From contig BDTM01000041.1 in the NCBI GenBank assembly GCA_002898015.1, positions 1-47,153 on the forward strand: a stretch of DNA of 47,153 nt, read 5' to 3'. The notes below the pieces were generated by a model that did not search any database, was not told the DNA's origin, and was given only the letters and a program-made list of their open reading frames with translations. A program made the translations under genes and the position numbers. This stretch comes from a bacterium BMS3Bbin03. GTDB taxonomy: Bacteria > Zhuqueibacterota > JdFR-76 > BMS3Abin05. Of this stretch, positions 17,177 through 25,389 are shown piece by piece (the first letter of the stretch is position 1; each line of letters starts with the position of its first letter).

Positions 17177-20100
17177 GTGAAAAAGACGATTGTGACTGTA
17201 ATTTTGCTTCTGTTAAGCCAATTTGCTTTTGCCAAAAATAATGATGAATTCCGTGCCACCTGGGTGATTACCTGGAATTTGATTGACTCGGATAACAGCA
17301 CTGCCATGAACAAGGCTCTTGATCGAACCATAATTGAAAACCACAAAACCGCAAACATGAACGCCATGTTGTGGCAGGTGCGTCAGGGCGGGACAGCTTA
17401 TTATCAATCATCCTACGAACCCTGGGGATATTATGCCGGGTATAATAATCCGGGATACGATCCGCTGGCATATGCCATTCAGGAGGCCCACAAACGGGGG
17501 ATGGAAGTACACGCCTGGTTTAACACGTTTGATGCTTCCAGTATGCACGCCGGTGCACCCTCCAGAGAGCACCCCGATTGGGTTTGCCGGGACCGGAACG
17601 GAGATCCGATGACATCCCATCGGTCCATATCGCCGGGATTGGCCGAAGTCAGAGCCTATCTTGTGAAAGTGGCCATGGAGATCGTTCGTAAATACGATAT
17701 TGACGGCATTCACCTGGATTACGTGCGCTGGAATGAATACACAAATAGCGCCCAGTCGCAGAAGTTTGGAAAATTAGTCAGCGAGCGCCGTTTATTGGAT
17801 GGAATGATCACGGACAAACAAATTAAAGAATTGCAGGTTAATTCCGGCGGGCGTTACCTGTACGATGTCAATCATCCTTATAGTGCGGGTGTGCCGGCGG
17901 GTTTTGAAACCTGGGAGGACTGGTGGCGGTGGTCGGTGACGGAGTTTGTGCGAACCCTTCACGATTCCATCCAGGCCGTGAAGCCCTGGGTGCGGCTTTC
18001 GACGGCCGTTCTCGGTAAATACAACTGGAGCGGCTGGCAGGCTTACGGAACGGTTTATCAGGATGCCGCTCTCTGGTTCAATAAAGGGTATGTCGATCAA
18101 TTAACGCCCATGCAGTATCACTGGTTAACGCCGGATGGTTTTTACGGAATGTTGGTGGGAAATTGTCCCGAATGCTGGGGCAGTTACATTCAGCCGGGTA
18201 TTCAGGCCGGCCGATTGTACACCGTTGGCCCCGGATCTTATCTGCTCTCTGATTACGGTGTCTGGAATCGACACCCGGCTATTGTGGAAAAGGTTCGGAC
18301 GGTGCCCTGGGTGGACGGCTTTCAATTTTTCAGCTACGGTTCCTGGAGGGACCACCGGTATTGGAATGAGGCCAGGTCCCTCTTTTTTCAGAATAAGACA
18401 AAAATTCGCGCGACAAAATTAATTGTCGATACTTCACCGGATTCGCCTGCCATCGATTTAGCGGAGATAGATTCACTGACCTACGAAATCTCGGTGACAC
18501 CCCCCAGTTCAATTTCCATAAATCAAAGATTTGCCGTTTACCGGTCGGAAGATGATTCTCTCGATGTGAATAAGGATACAATTGTGGATATTCATTTTGG
18601 AAAAGATCCCTATTCCGTTCAGGATCATTTCAGTGGTCTGCAGGATTTTAATGGAAAATACCGGTATTTTGCGACGACTCTGGATCGTTACTGGAACGAA
18701 TCCTCTGTTTCCAATGCAGAATTGACGAATTCCATCCCTTCATTTCCGCCGATAGTGGTTTCCACAAAACCGGCAGACGGGGATTCGATTCCCATCACGG
18801 AATCGATTGTAATCACTTTTACAAAAACAATGGATACGGCTGCTTTTAATCAGGCGATTGATTTCAGTCCGTCTGTCACCGTTTCTCAATTCATCTGGTC
18901 GAAAGACCACAAAACCGTGACGATTGTGCCGGCCGGCCGGCTCGGCTTTGGAACGGCCTACACAGTGACCATTAAACCCGGCGCCGCCGATATTAACGGG
19001 ACCTCTATCGATGGAAATGGTGACGGTGTCGGCGGGGATGCGTTTGTGTTTCACTTCCGCACCTTTTTGCGGGATATTTATCCGCCGCAGATTGTGAGCA
19101 GTTATCCGGACCGGGCGGTTTATATGAGTTCATTTGATGTGGACGCCCCCATCGAGATTCTGTTCGATGAATTATTGGATCCCGCAACCGTCAATGATTC
19201 AACCGTTTTATTGTATCAGTCCGGGAGCCAATTGGTGTCCAGAGATTTTCAATTGACCACATTTAAAAATCAGTCTGTTTTGAGCATGAAACCGTTTAAA
19301 CCGATGGCGCCGCAGACCGTTTATACGGCCTATCTGACGCCAGGTATCACGGATACGGCCGGCAATCACATGGCCGGTCATTTTCTGGTGAATTTCAGAA
19401 CATCTGTGGAACACTATTACGATGTTCACCTGATTGATGATTTTTCGACATCCGGTTATTGGGAACAGCCGGGTTACAGCGGGTCCACGGTGGGGACTAT
19501 TCCATCTGAAACGAAATTCGGACTCACAAGATCTGTCTATTTGCCGGCATCCGCCACAAGACCGATTAACAAACGGTCGGCTGTGCTGAAATATGCCTGG
19601 GACCTGTCGTCATCCACCCATCTCCTGCGCGAGTTTTTATCCGGCGGCCCGCCGCGGGATGTCACATTCGACACGACTTACGTACTCCAGAGTTATGTTT
19701 ACGGGGACGGAAGCCGCAACAAGTTTAGATTTTGTCTGGATGAGGGCAGCGGCACAAGTTGGACGGATCATGAAGTCTCAATATGGACAACCATCGATTG
19801 GGTCGGTTGGCGCCTTGTGGAATGGGACCTCAGTGATCCGAGCACGGTCGGCACCTGGATTGGAAATGGTGTTCTGGACGGAACTCGCTATCGAGTGGAT
19901 AGTTTTCAATTAACGCTTGGCGACAGCGCGGCCTCCGGCGGCATCCTCTATTTTGACAATTTTCGCGTTGCTAAAAAAACAACGGCTCCCGTCAATGTGG
20001 CCGAACAACCTGAAAATAGGCCAAAGTCTTACAGCCTGGAACAAAATTACCCGAATCCCTTCAATCCGGCAACGACCATTGCCTTTTCGGTTCCGAAAAA

Positions 20101-20287
20101 AGGCTACGTGACACTCATGATTTACAATGTGATGGGGGAATACGTGGCCACACTCGTTGACCGGACTGTGAGTCCGGGTGATCACAAAGTGACGTTTCAG
20201 GGGGAGAATCTTTCTTCCGGCGTGTATTATTACCGTTTGATTTATGATGGCGGCAGGTTGACCCGGAAAATGCTGCTGACGAAATAG
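17177..20287 (+). CDS. GHL10-type glycoside hydrolase-like protein with Big_5 domains and T9SS tail
   Basis: This is a 1036-residue secreted enzyme candidate. The signal peptide ends QFAFA. The GHL10/DUF187 TIM-barrel domain (about 20-400) opens with FRATWVITWNLIDSD and includes MNAMLWQVRQGGTAYYQS, AHKRGMEVHAWFNTFD and GIHLDYVRWNEY (about 177-188). The acidic and aromatic residues there are typical of the proposed active site. A linker and two SbsA/Big_5-like Ig domains follow (about 525-760, PPIVVSTKPADGDSIP and PPQIVSSYPDRAVYMSS), then a jelly-roll-like segment and a T9SS type A domain (QNYPNPFNPATTIAFSVPKK, SSGVYYYRL). I chose the GTG at 17177 because AGG (17168-17170) precedes it with good spacing; the GTG at 17165 overlaps that site. 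GHL10 enzymes probably act on polysaccharides, but the substrate is not established. It makes carbohydrate the likeliest ligand of the upstream receptors. Confidence 0.87.
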   Translation: MKKTIVTVILLLLSQFAFAKNNDEFRATWVITWNLIDSDNSTAMNKALDRTIIENHKTANMNAMLWQVRQGGTAYYQSSYEPWGYYAGYNNPGYDPLAYAIQEAHKRGMEVHAWFNTFDASSMHAGAPSREHPDWVCRDRNGDPMTSHRSISPGLAEVRAYLVKVAMEIVRKYDIDGIHLDYVRWNEYTNSAQSQKFGKLVSERRLLDGMITDKQIKELQVNSGGRYLYDVNHPYSAGVPAGFETWEDWWRWSVTEFVRTLHDSIQAVKPWVRLSTAVLGKYNWSGWQAYGTVYQDAALWFNKGYVDQLTPMQYHWLTPDGFYGMLVGNCPECWGSYIQPGIQAGRLYTVGPGSYLLSDYGVWNRHPAIVEKVRTVPWVDGFQFFSYGSWRDHRYWNEARSLFFQNKTKIRATKLIVDTSPDSPAIDLAEIDSLTYEISVTPPSSISINQRFAVYRSEDDSLDVNKDTIVDIHFGKDPYSVQDHFSGLQDFNGKYRYFATTLDRYWNESSVSNAELTNSIPSFPPIVVSTKPADGDSIPITESIVITFTKTMDTAAFNQAIDFSPSVTVSQFIWSKDHKTVTIVPAGRLGFGTAYTVTIKPGAADINGTSIDGNGDGVGGDAFVFHFRTFLRDIYPPQIVSSYPDRAVYMSSFDVDAPIEILFDELLDPATVNDSTVLLYQSGSQLVSRDFQLTTFKNQSVLSMKPFKPMAPQTVYTAYLTPGITDTAGNHMAGHFLVNFRTSVEHYYDVHLIDDFSTSGYWEQPGYSGSTVGTIPSETKFGLTRSVYLPASATRPINKRSAVLKYAWDLSSSTHLLREFLSGGPPRDVTFDTTYVLQSYVYGDGSRNKFRFCLDEGSGTSWTDHEVSIWTTIDWVGWRLVEWDLSDPSTVGTWIGNGVLDGTRYRVDSFQLTLGDSAASGGILYFDNFRVAKKTTAPVNVAEQPENRPKSYSLEQNYPNPFNPATTIAFSVPKKGYVTLMIYNVMGEYVATLVDRTVSPGDHKVTFQGENLSSGVYYYRLIYDGGRLTRKMLLTK

Positions 20288-20301
20288 AAAAGAATTTGAT
20301 G

Positions 20302-20341
20302 GCCCTATTTTAGGGTAATGGAAATAGGGCTCCCTTTTTTT
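20302..20341 (+). terminator. strong intrinsic terminator ending the receptor/hydrolase block
   Basis: A perfect 9-bp stem GCCCTATTT (20302-20310) / AAATAGGGC (20322-20330), with an 11-base loop, is followed by TCCC and seven T. It lies just after the hydrolase stop codon and overlaps the last codons of the convergent arsC gene. Confidence 0.8.
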
Positions 20342-20751
20342 GAAAAATCGGTCCGGAGAAATTCTTCAACCCAGGTCCTGATCGCATCGCGCACGTTTCG
20401 GAAAACGAGCAGCTTTTCTTCATCGGTGCCGCTGAAAGCCGCCGGATCTTCAAAGCCGTGATGGATATAATTTTTCGCTCCCGGAAAATAGGGGCATTCC
20501 TCTTTTGCCCTGTCGCAGACCGTGATGACAAAATCAAAGGTTTCGCCCCAGAATTGTTTGAAAGATTTTGAGGTGTGGGAAGAAATGTCGATGCCCGCTT
20601 CTTCCATGACCCGAATGGCAAGCGGATTAACAGTCGAAGGATGGGTTCCCGCACTTTTGGCGTCAATTCGGTCTTTTCCAAGTGCCTTGAAAAATCCCTC
20701 CGCCATTTGAGAACGAGCTGAATTTCCGGTACAAATAACCAATATTTTCAT
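20305..20751 (-). CDS. arsC: arsenate reductase, low-molecular-weight phosphatase type (ArsC)
   Basis: It reduces arsenate to arsenite in the cytoplasm with thioredoxin as the usual electron donor. The 148-residue protein has the LMW-PTP P-loop CTGNSARS (Cys7-X5-Arg13). It also has the two further redox cysteines of the thioredoxin-coupled class in VCDRAKEECPYFPG (Cys79 and Cys86), which a plain tyrosine phosphatase would lack. Length matches the family. GGGAG precedes the ATG by about 10 bases, and a TTGAAA-17-TATATT promoter lies upstream. No arsR, arsB or acr3 is adjacent, so it appears to be a stand-alone gene. Its 3' end is shared with the terminator of the opposite block. Confidence 0.92.
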   Translation of the reverse strand: MKILVICTGNSARSQMAEGFFKALGKDRIDAKSAGTHPSTVNPLAIRVMEEAGIDISSHTSKSFKQFWGETFDFVITVCDRAKEECPYFPGAKNYIHHGFEDPAAFSGTDEEKLLVFRNVRDAIRTWVEEFLRTDFSKKGSPISITLK

Positions 20752-20804
20752 TTTTACGACGCTCCCTGTGAAATGCCTGAAATTCGCTGCGGCGATATCA
20801 AATC

Positions 20805-20833
20805 AATATAGCCGGTTTAGAAGATTATTTCAA
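20805..20833 (-). promoter_or_regulatory. sigma-70-type promoter for arsC
   Basis: On the minus strand TTGAAA (20828-20833) and TATATT (20805-20810) are separated by 17 bases. The -10 lies 54 bases before the arsC ATG at 20751. Confidence 0.6.
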
Positions 20834-20943
20834 ATAAATATGAATCGTAATTTTCGGGACGTCTGGCTGCAGGACGAGAGAATCAACTTTCAGCGCTGTG
20901 AGTTTTACAAAAACCATTGCAAGCCCGTTACCAATTTTTGCAG

Positions 20944-21039
20944 CGATTCAGCCACAAAGGCGCCAAGTCACAAAGGAAAGAAGGGTATTAGAAGATTTAG
21001 TTTATGATCTTGGTGCCTTCGGGACTTGGTGGCAAACCT
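20944..21039. repeat. dispersed intergenic repeat, copy 1
   Basis: This 96-base unit starts CGATTCAGCCACAAAGG, contains AAGGAAAGAAGG and TTAGAAGATTTA, and ends CTTCGGGACTTGGTGGC plus AAACCT. It is nearly identical to 21286-21380. Its ends are imperfect inverted repeats (GCCACAAAGGCGCCAAG versus CTTGGTGCC...GGTGGC), so it can fold into a long hairpin. Confidence 0.8.
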
Positions 21040-21285
21040 ATACCTGAATCCTTACTAATTTTTGTTCGTGTGCGTGAAGAACAACTCAACATAAAGACCG
21101 GGGAAGTCCCCTCTAACAAGAGGGGATTCAGGGGTGTGTTTTTTTCAACCCCCGTTCTGCCTGCGATGGGCTATAGCCGGTTGCTGGGCCACCCTTCTCG
21201 ATGGGGAAATTTTACATACCCGTGCTTAAATAGATGTAAAATTGCTAAGGGCGCTTCTTTTGCCGTTGATCTATTTTAATTTTAA
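21040..21285. other. intergenic spacer between repeats with hairpins, no gene seen
   Basis: No coding signal is convincing. The stretch holds GGGGAAGTCCCCTC followed by AAGAGGGGATTCAGGGG, a self-complementary repeat-like segment whose first part recurs near 38970. It also holds a perfect 9-bp inverted repeat ATTTTACAT (21209-21217) / ATGTAAAAT (21234-21242). Confidence 0.5.
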
Positions 21286-21380
21286 CGATTCAGCCACAAA
21301 GCGCCAAGACACAAAGGAAAGAAAGGAATTAGAAGATTTAATCTATGATCTTGGTGCCTTCGGGACTTGGTAGCAAACCT
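21286..21380. repeat. dispersed intergenic repeat, copy 2
   Basis: This 95-base direct copy of 20944-21039 differs mainly by a one-base deletion (CAAAGCGCC for CAAAGGCGCC) and a few substitutions such as GGTAGC for GGTGGC. Shorter relatives starting ACGATTCAG appear near 30846, 38931 and 43111. Confidence 0.8.
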
Positions 21381-21388
21381 GTGCCAAA

Positions 21389-21411
21389 ATCGCAACGGCA
21401 GCGCTTGCGAT
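21389..21411 (-). terminator. possible terminator of the arginine operon
   Basis: ATCGCAA and TTGCGAT form a 7-bp stem around a 9-base loop, followed on the minus strand by only TTTTGG. It sits 15 bases beyond the last gene of the operon. The short T-run makes it weak. Confidence 0.35.
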
Positions 21412-21425
21412 CGCCAAAAACGGCT

Positions 21426-22370
21426 TCACAATTCCAATTCCCGTATCATTGCCGCTTCGTCGCACCCCATAAATTTTTTGCAGTGCATACAATCCTTCCA
21501 AATTTTGGGCGGAAGGGTTTCTTTCGGAATTTTATGAAATCCCATCTTTTCAAAAAAAGGAATCTGCCGGGTCAGCGAAAAAATCTTGTGCAATTTAAGA
21601 CGTTCGGCCCGGCCGATAATATGCGTCATTAATTTTTGTCCCATGCCGAGTCCCCGCAGCTCGTCCAGAATTCCCACGGAGGCCACTTCCGCCAGATCAT
21701 TCCACATAATCTGCAGCGCGGCACAGCCGACAATCTGTCCCTCCCGTTCAATAACGGAATAGTTGCGAATGTTTTGCTGAATGAAGATCAGGGATTTGGG
21801 CAGCATCTCGCCGTGCAGTGCGTAATGATTAATGATTTCCCAGATAACCTTGGCATCGGAAAGCGCGGCGTCCCGAACCGTGCGTGTCCCCCGGCGGCAC
21901 TCCTTGTTTTCAGATGAATTTAAATCGTGAACAGACAGATTTTGAGGATTGACGGCGATTTTAAATTCCGTTACGGCATTCATTAGGTTCAGGATGACGG
22001 TGCGCTCCGAAGCCTCTATTTTCCGGCCGGAGAAATGATTCAAAACCGCATTTAGCGGCGCATCGGTTACGATGGTCCGGATGCCTATTTTTCGGGCGTT
22101 TTCAATCTGAAATTGAACAAAATCCCGGAATTTCTGAGTTTTAATCACATCCGCCTCAAGCCCGAAGAGGTGAAGCCAGGCGTAAGTCGCATTCAATATT
22201 CGTAAAACGCCAATCACGGGAGCAAACCCGTTGGGGGTCGTCAGGGTAAAATCGGGAATTCTGGCGTAAAAATCCAGCCCGCTTTTAAAAGGATCCATCT
22301 GCCGCTGAACATAGTGATTAACGAAGGGTAACAAATATTGAATATCATTCATAGTGGCCTGACGTATCAT
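21426..22370 (-). CDS. argA: N-acetylglutamate synthase, two GNAT-like domains
   Basis: This is the likely first enzyme of arginine synthesis, making N-acetylglutamate from glutamate and acetyl-CoA. The C-terminal half (about 160-314) is a GNAT domain of the short ArgA type: RDAALSDAKVIWEIINHYA, LAEVASVGILDELRGLGMGQ (acetyl-CoA loop RGLGMG) and the family tail PPKIWKDCMHCKKFMGCDE. The N-terminal half (about 1-150, starting MIRQATMNDIQYLLPFVNHY) looks like a second, degenerate GNAT fold without a clear acetyl-CoA loop. Short ArgA proteins are usually a single domain of about 150-170 residues, so this 314-residue form is unusual. AAGGAG precedes the ATG. It starts 5 bases after argD and is the last gene of the operon. 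The presence of this gene does not exclude an argJ elsewhere. Confidence 0.82.
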   Translation of the reverse strand: MIRQATMNDIQYLLPFVNHYVQRQMDPFKSGLDFYARIPDFTLTTPNGFAPVIGVLRILNATYAWLHLFGLEADVIKTQKFRDFVQFQIENARKIGIRTIVTDAPLNAVLNHFSGRKIEASERTVILNLMNAVTEFKIAVNPQNLSVHDLNSSENKECRRGTRTVRDAALSDAKVIWEIINHYALHGEMLPKSLIFIQQNIRNYSVIEREGQIVGCAALQIMWNDLAEVASVGILDELRGLGMGQKLMTHIIGRAERLKLHKIFSLTRQIPFFEKMGFHKIPKETLPPKIWKDCMHCKKFMGCDEAAMIRELEL

Positions 22371-22375
22371 TGGAA

Positions 22376-23569
22376 TTATGCTCCTTCTTTTTTAAAAATT
22401 CGATCCAGGATGGTGACAGCCTCATCCACGTGGTGCTTTTCGATAATCAGGGGCGGCAAAAAGCGAAGCACATTTTCACCGGCTCTCGCCACGAGAAGTC
22501 TGTTTTCAAAAGCATGCGTCACTAAATTAAGGACGGGTATTTCCACTTCGAGGCCTTTCATAAGCCCCATCCCTTTTACGGCCTTTATTTGCGCCGGGTA
22601 GGCCGTTTGCAAAGCCGTTAATTTTTTGTGAAAATAATCGGCCACTGCATTCAAGCGGGACAAGAATTCGTCCGAACTCAAATAAGCGAAAGCCGTTTTG
22701 GCCACATGAGCAACAAACGGGTTTCCGCCAAAAGTGGAGCCGTGATCGCCCGCGTTTATGATGTCCGCCAATTCCGGTTTGATCAGTGCCGCGCTGATCG
22801 GAAATCCTGCCCCAAGCGCCTTGGCGGTTGTCAGAATATCCGGCTCGATGCCGGTGTGCTGGTAGGCATATAATTTACCGGAACGGGCCACGCCGCATTG
22901 AATCTCATCGAAGATGAGAGCCACATCCGCCCTTTTTGTTTTTTCTCTCAGCTTTGAAAGAAATTCAGGTGTGGCAGGCGTGATGCCGCCTTCCCCCTGA
23001 ATGGGTTCCACGATGGCGCAGCAAAATTCGGATAGATCAAAATCATTTAAACCGGTCACATCGTTAAAAGGCAGGAATTCAACGCCTTCGATTAAGGGTG
23101 TAAACGGCTTGCGGTATTTTTCGGTGTAGGTGGCTGAAACCGCTCCCATGCTTCGTCCGTGGAAAGAATGTTCGAATGCAAGAATTTTGATCCGTTCCGG
23201 CTGAAATTGCTTGCCCCATTTTCTGGAAACCTTTAAAGCAGTTTCAACCGCTTCAGAACCGCTGTTCGCGAAGAAAACCCGGCTATCAAATGTTTTGGAA
23301 ACCAGCAGTTCCGCCAATTCGATTTGCGGCCGGGTAAAATACAAATTTGATGTGTGAATCACCTTTTTGGAAGCTTCCTGAATCGCCTTCTGAATGAGCG
23401 GGTGATTGTAACCCAGCGCGCTGACGCCGATACCCGCAATGAAATCCAGATAGCGGGGGCCGTTCCGGTCAAACAAATAAGCCCCTTCACCGTGATCAAA
23501 CAGGACGGGAGGCCGTCTGTACGTGTTCAGCAAATACCGGTTCGCTTTTTCAATCCAATGCTGCATCAT
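22376..23569 (-). CDS. argD: acetylornithine aminotransferase
   Basis: It is a pyridoxal-phosphate enzyme of class III that converts N-acetylglutamate semialdehyde to N-acetylornithine using glutamate. The 397 residues match the family length. Visible landmarks are FANSGSEAVETALKVSRKWG (phosphate-binding region), FDEIQCGVARSGKLYAYQH (Asp that contacts the pyridine nitrogen) and DILTTAKALGAGFPISAAL (Lys that forms the Schiff base). HGSTFGGNPFVAHVA is also present. Two adjacent ATG codons open the gene, and it overlaps the end of argB by about 20 bases, which suggests translational coupling. A related role in lysine synthesis (succinyl-diaminopimelate aminotransferase) is possible for this family, but the neighbours favour arginine. 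Confidence 0.93.
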   Translation of the reverse strand: MMQHWIEKANRYLLNTYRRPPVLFDHGEGAYLFDRNGPRYLDFIAGIGVSALGYNHPLIQKAIQEASKKVIHTSNLYFTRPQIELAELLVSKTFDSRVFFANSGSEAVETALKVSRKWGKQFQPERIKILAFEHSFHGRSMGAVSATYTEKYRKPFTPLIEGVEFLPFNDVTGLNDFDLSEFCCAIVEPIQGEGGITPATPEFLSKLREKTKRADVALIFDEIQCGVARSGKLYAYQHTGIEPDILTTAKALGAGFPISAALIKPELADIINAGDHGSTFGGNPFVAHVAKTAFAYLSSDEFLSRLNAVADYFHKKLTALQTAYPAQIKAVKGMGLMKGLEVEIPVLNLVTHAFENRLLVARAGENVLRFLPPLIIEKHHVDEAVTILDRIFKKEGA

Positions 23570-24350
23570 GAATGCCTTTTTTTAATTGTGTGAAAGTGAC
23601 TTCTTTTTGAGTTAATAAGTTTTCCAGAGTTCCCGAACCCTGCCAGGTGGAAATCAGGATCGTTTTGACCCCCGAATCCAATGTTTGAAATCCTTTTTCC
23701 AACTTGGGAATCATGCCCGAATGAATTTCGCCCGAGGCAATTCCGTTTTTCAAAATCTCAGGGGTCAAAACCGGCACGACGGTTTCATTCAACCGGATGC
23801 CGGGGACATCCGACAAAAAGATTAACGTGTCGGCTTTCAAACGGGCGGCAAGGCTGTAAGCGGCCGAATCCGCATTCACATTAAGCGCATTGCCGGCTGA
23901 ATCGACGGCGACGGGTGAGACAACCGGAAGCAGCATGTTTACCCACAGTGAAAAAATCACATCTAACTGAACGGTTGTAATTTCTCCCACACGATTAACC
24001 GCGGGCGCATTGGAACTTATCGGCGCCGCCAAAAACAGGCCGGCATCCGTTCCGCTAATGCCTACCGCAGGCACCTCAAAAGCGGTCAATTTTCTGGCCA
24101 GGAATTTATTCACCTGACCGGAAAGCGCCATTTCGACCAGATCGATGGTTTCATCGTTTGTCGCACGCAGTCCGTTAATAAAGGTGTTCTCTTTGCCGAA
24201 TACCCTGAACAATCGGGAAATCATGGGGCCGCCGCCGTGAAGGATCGCAATATCCCATTCGCATAGATTGTTAAGCGAGTGGGCGAGTTCTTTTAGGAAG
24301 CCGGTCTCACCCAAAAGACTCCCGCCAATTTTAAGGATCATGCTTGCCAT
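23550..24350 (-). CDS. argB: acetylglutamate kinase
   Basis: It phosphorylates N-acetylglutamate with ATP in the second step of arginine synthesis. The amino-acid-kinase fold is shown by MILKIGGSLLGETGF (ATP site), AILHGGGPMISRLF (glycine-rich loop), FINGLRATNDETIDLVEMAL (substrate site) and LIFLSDVPGIRLNETVVPVL. Length is about 266 residues from the ATG at 24350, normal for the family. I chose this start over an upstream one at 24395 because AGGAGA precedes it and it avoids overlapping argC. The gap to argC is then 13 bases. The protein lacks the N-terminal helix extension seen in many arginine-inhibited hexameric kinases, so feedback inhibition may be at another step; that is inference. Confidence 0.92.
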   Translation of the reverse strand: MASMILKIGGSLLGETGFLKELAHSLNNLCEWDIAILHGGGPMISRLFRVFGKENTFINGLRATNDETIDLVEMALSGQVNKFLARKLTAFEVPAVGISGTDAGLFLAAPISSNAPAVNRVGEITTVQLDVIFSLWVNMLLPVVSPVAVDSAGNALNVNADSAAYSLAARLKADTLIFLSDVPGIRLNETVVPVLTPEILKNGIASGEIHSGMIPKLEKGFQTLDSGVKTILISTWQGSGTLENLLTQKEVTFTQLKKGIHDAALD

Positions 24351-24363
24351 CGTTCGATCTCTC

Positions 24364-25389
24364 CTAAATGAGTCCTGTTGTTTCATCAAATCCAAATGAA
24401 ATATTCATGTTTTGAACCGCCTGTCCGGAAGCACCTTTTAAAAGATTATCAAATGAATTGATTAAAATTAAAACATCCGTGTCGTCATCGTAAACGGCGC
24501 CAATAGCACACCTGTTTGTGCCGGCCGTCATTCGAATATTCGGAAGTTGATTCTCCAACACCCGCACAAAGGGAGCGGCGCGATAAAAGTCTTTCAAAAT
24601 ATCAATGCATTCCGTTTGATTTTTCACAACCGGCCGATCGATATAAATGGTTTCAAGAATGCCGCGGTTGATGGGCACCAATTGCGGCACAAAAATAACC
24701 GCAGTCTTTTCTTGTACAGCCCTCTGCAATTCCTGCTCAATTTCACCGATATGCCTGTGTGAATGGCCGGGAGCGTAAGGCGTGAGGTTTTCATTGGCCT
24801 CCACAAAATGAGTGATTTGTGAGGGCTTTTTGCCCGCGCCTGAAACAGCGGATTTTGCGTCGATGATGAGCTTGTCCGGTCGAATCGCTCCCGCTTTCAG
24901 CAGCGGTATTAAACTCAATAAAGCGCCGGTGGGATAACACCCCGGATTGGCAATTAAATCGGCACCCCGGATTTGATTTTTATAGATTTCCGGCAGCCCG
25001 TAGACCGCTTTAACCAAATTCGCTTCGTCCGTGTGTTTGGCTGCGTACCAGTGTTCGTAGGATTCGGATGAACGCAGCCGGTAATCGCCGCTCAAATCGA
25101 TGACATGTGAACCGCTTTCCAGAATTTTCGGAACCCATTTTTGTGATTCGCCGTGCGGCGTACACAGAAAAACTACGTCCGCGGATTGAAATTCATTTTG
25201 ATTCGGAGGCTCGAATTGCATCTCCAAATCAGCCGGGAGGTCCGGAAAATAGGCCGACACTTTTTTCCCGGTTTCGCTTTTCGATGTAATAAAGCCGATA
25301 TCCGCCATGGGGTGCCGGGAAAGAATCTTAATTAATTCGTGTGCGGCGTAACCGGTACCGCCCACAATTCCTGCTCTTATTTTTTTCAT
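24364..25389 (-). CDS. argC: N-acetyl-gamma-glutamyl-phosphate reductase
   Basis: It reduces N-acetylglutamyl phosphate to the semialdehyde with NADPH. The 341-residue protein has the Rossmann loop GIVGGTGYAAHELIKIL at the N terminus and the catalytic cysteine in LIANPGCYPTGALLSLIPL. It also has DAKSAVSGAGKKP and the conserved histidine region YAPGHSHRHIGEIEQEL. Length fits the type 1 family. It overlaps argH by 4 bases in an ATGA arrangement, so the two are translationally coupled. Confidence 0.95.
   Translation of the reverse strand: MKKIRAGIVGGTGYAAHELIKILSRHPMADIGFITSKSETGKKVSAYFPDLPADLEMQFEPPNQNEFQSADVVFLCTPHGESQKWVPKILESGSHVIDLSGDYRLRSSESYEHWYAAKHTDEANLVKAVYGLPEIYKNQIRGADLIANPGCYPTGALLSLIPLLKAGAIRPDKLIIDAKSAVSGAGKKPSQITHFVEANENLTPYAPGHSHRHIGEIEQELQRAVQEKTAVIFVPQLVPINRGILETIYIDRPVVKNQTECIDILKDFYRAAPFVRVLENQLPNIRMTAGTNRCAIGAVYDDDTDVLILINSFDNLLKGASGQAVQNMNISFGFDETTGLI

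Noticed and set aside
17408..17713. 101-codon minus-strand frame
   Set aside because: Shadow of the GHL10 catalytic region.
20944..21380. CRISPR array
   Set aside because: Only two copies, 95 bases long, with a 246-base spacer and no cas genes.
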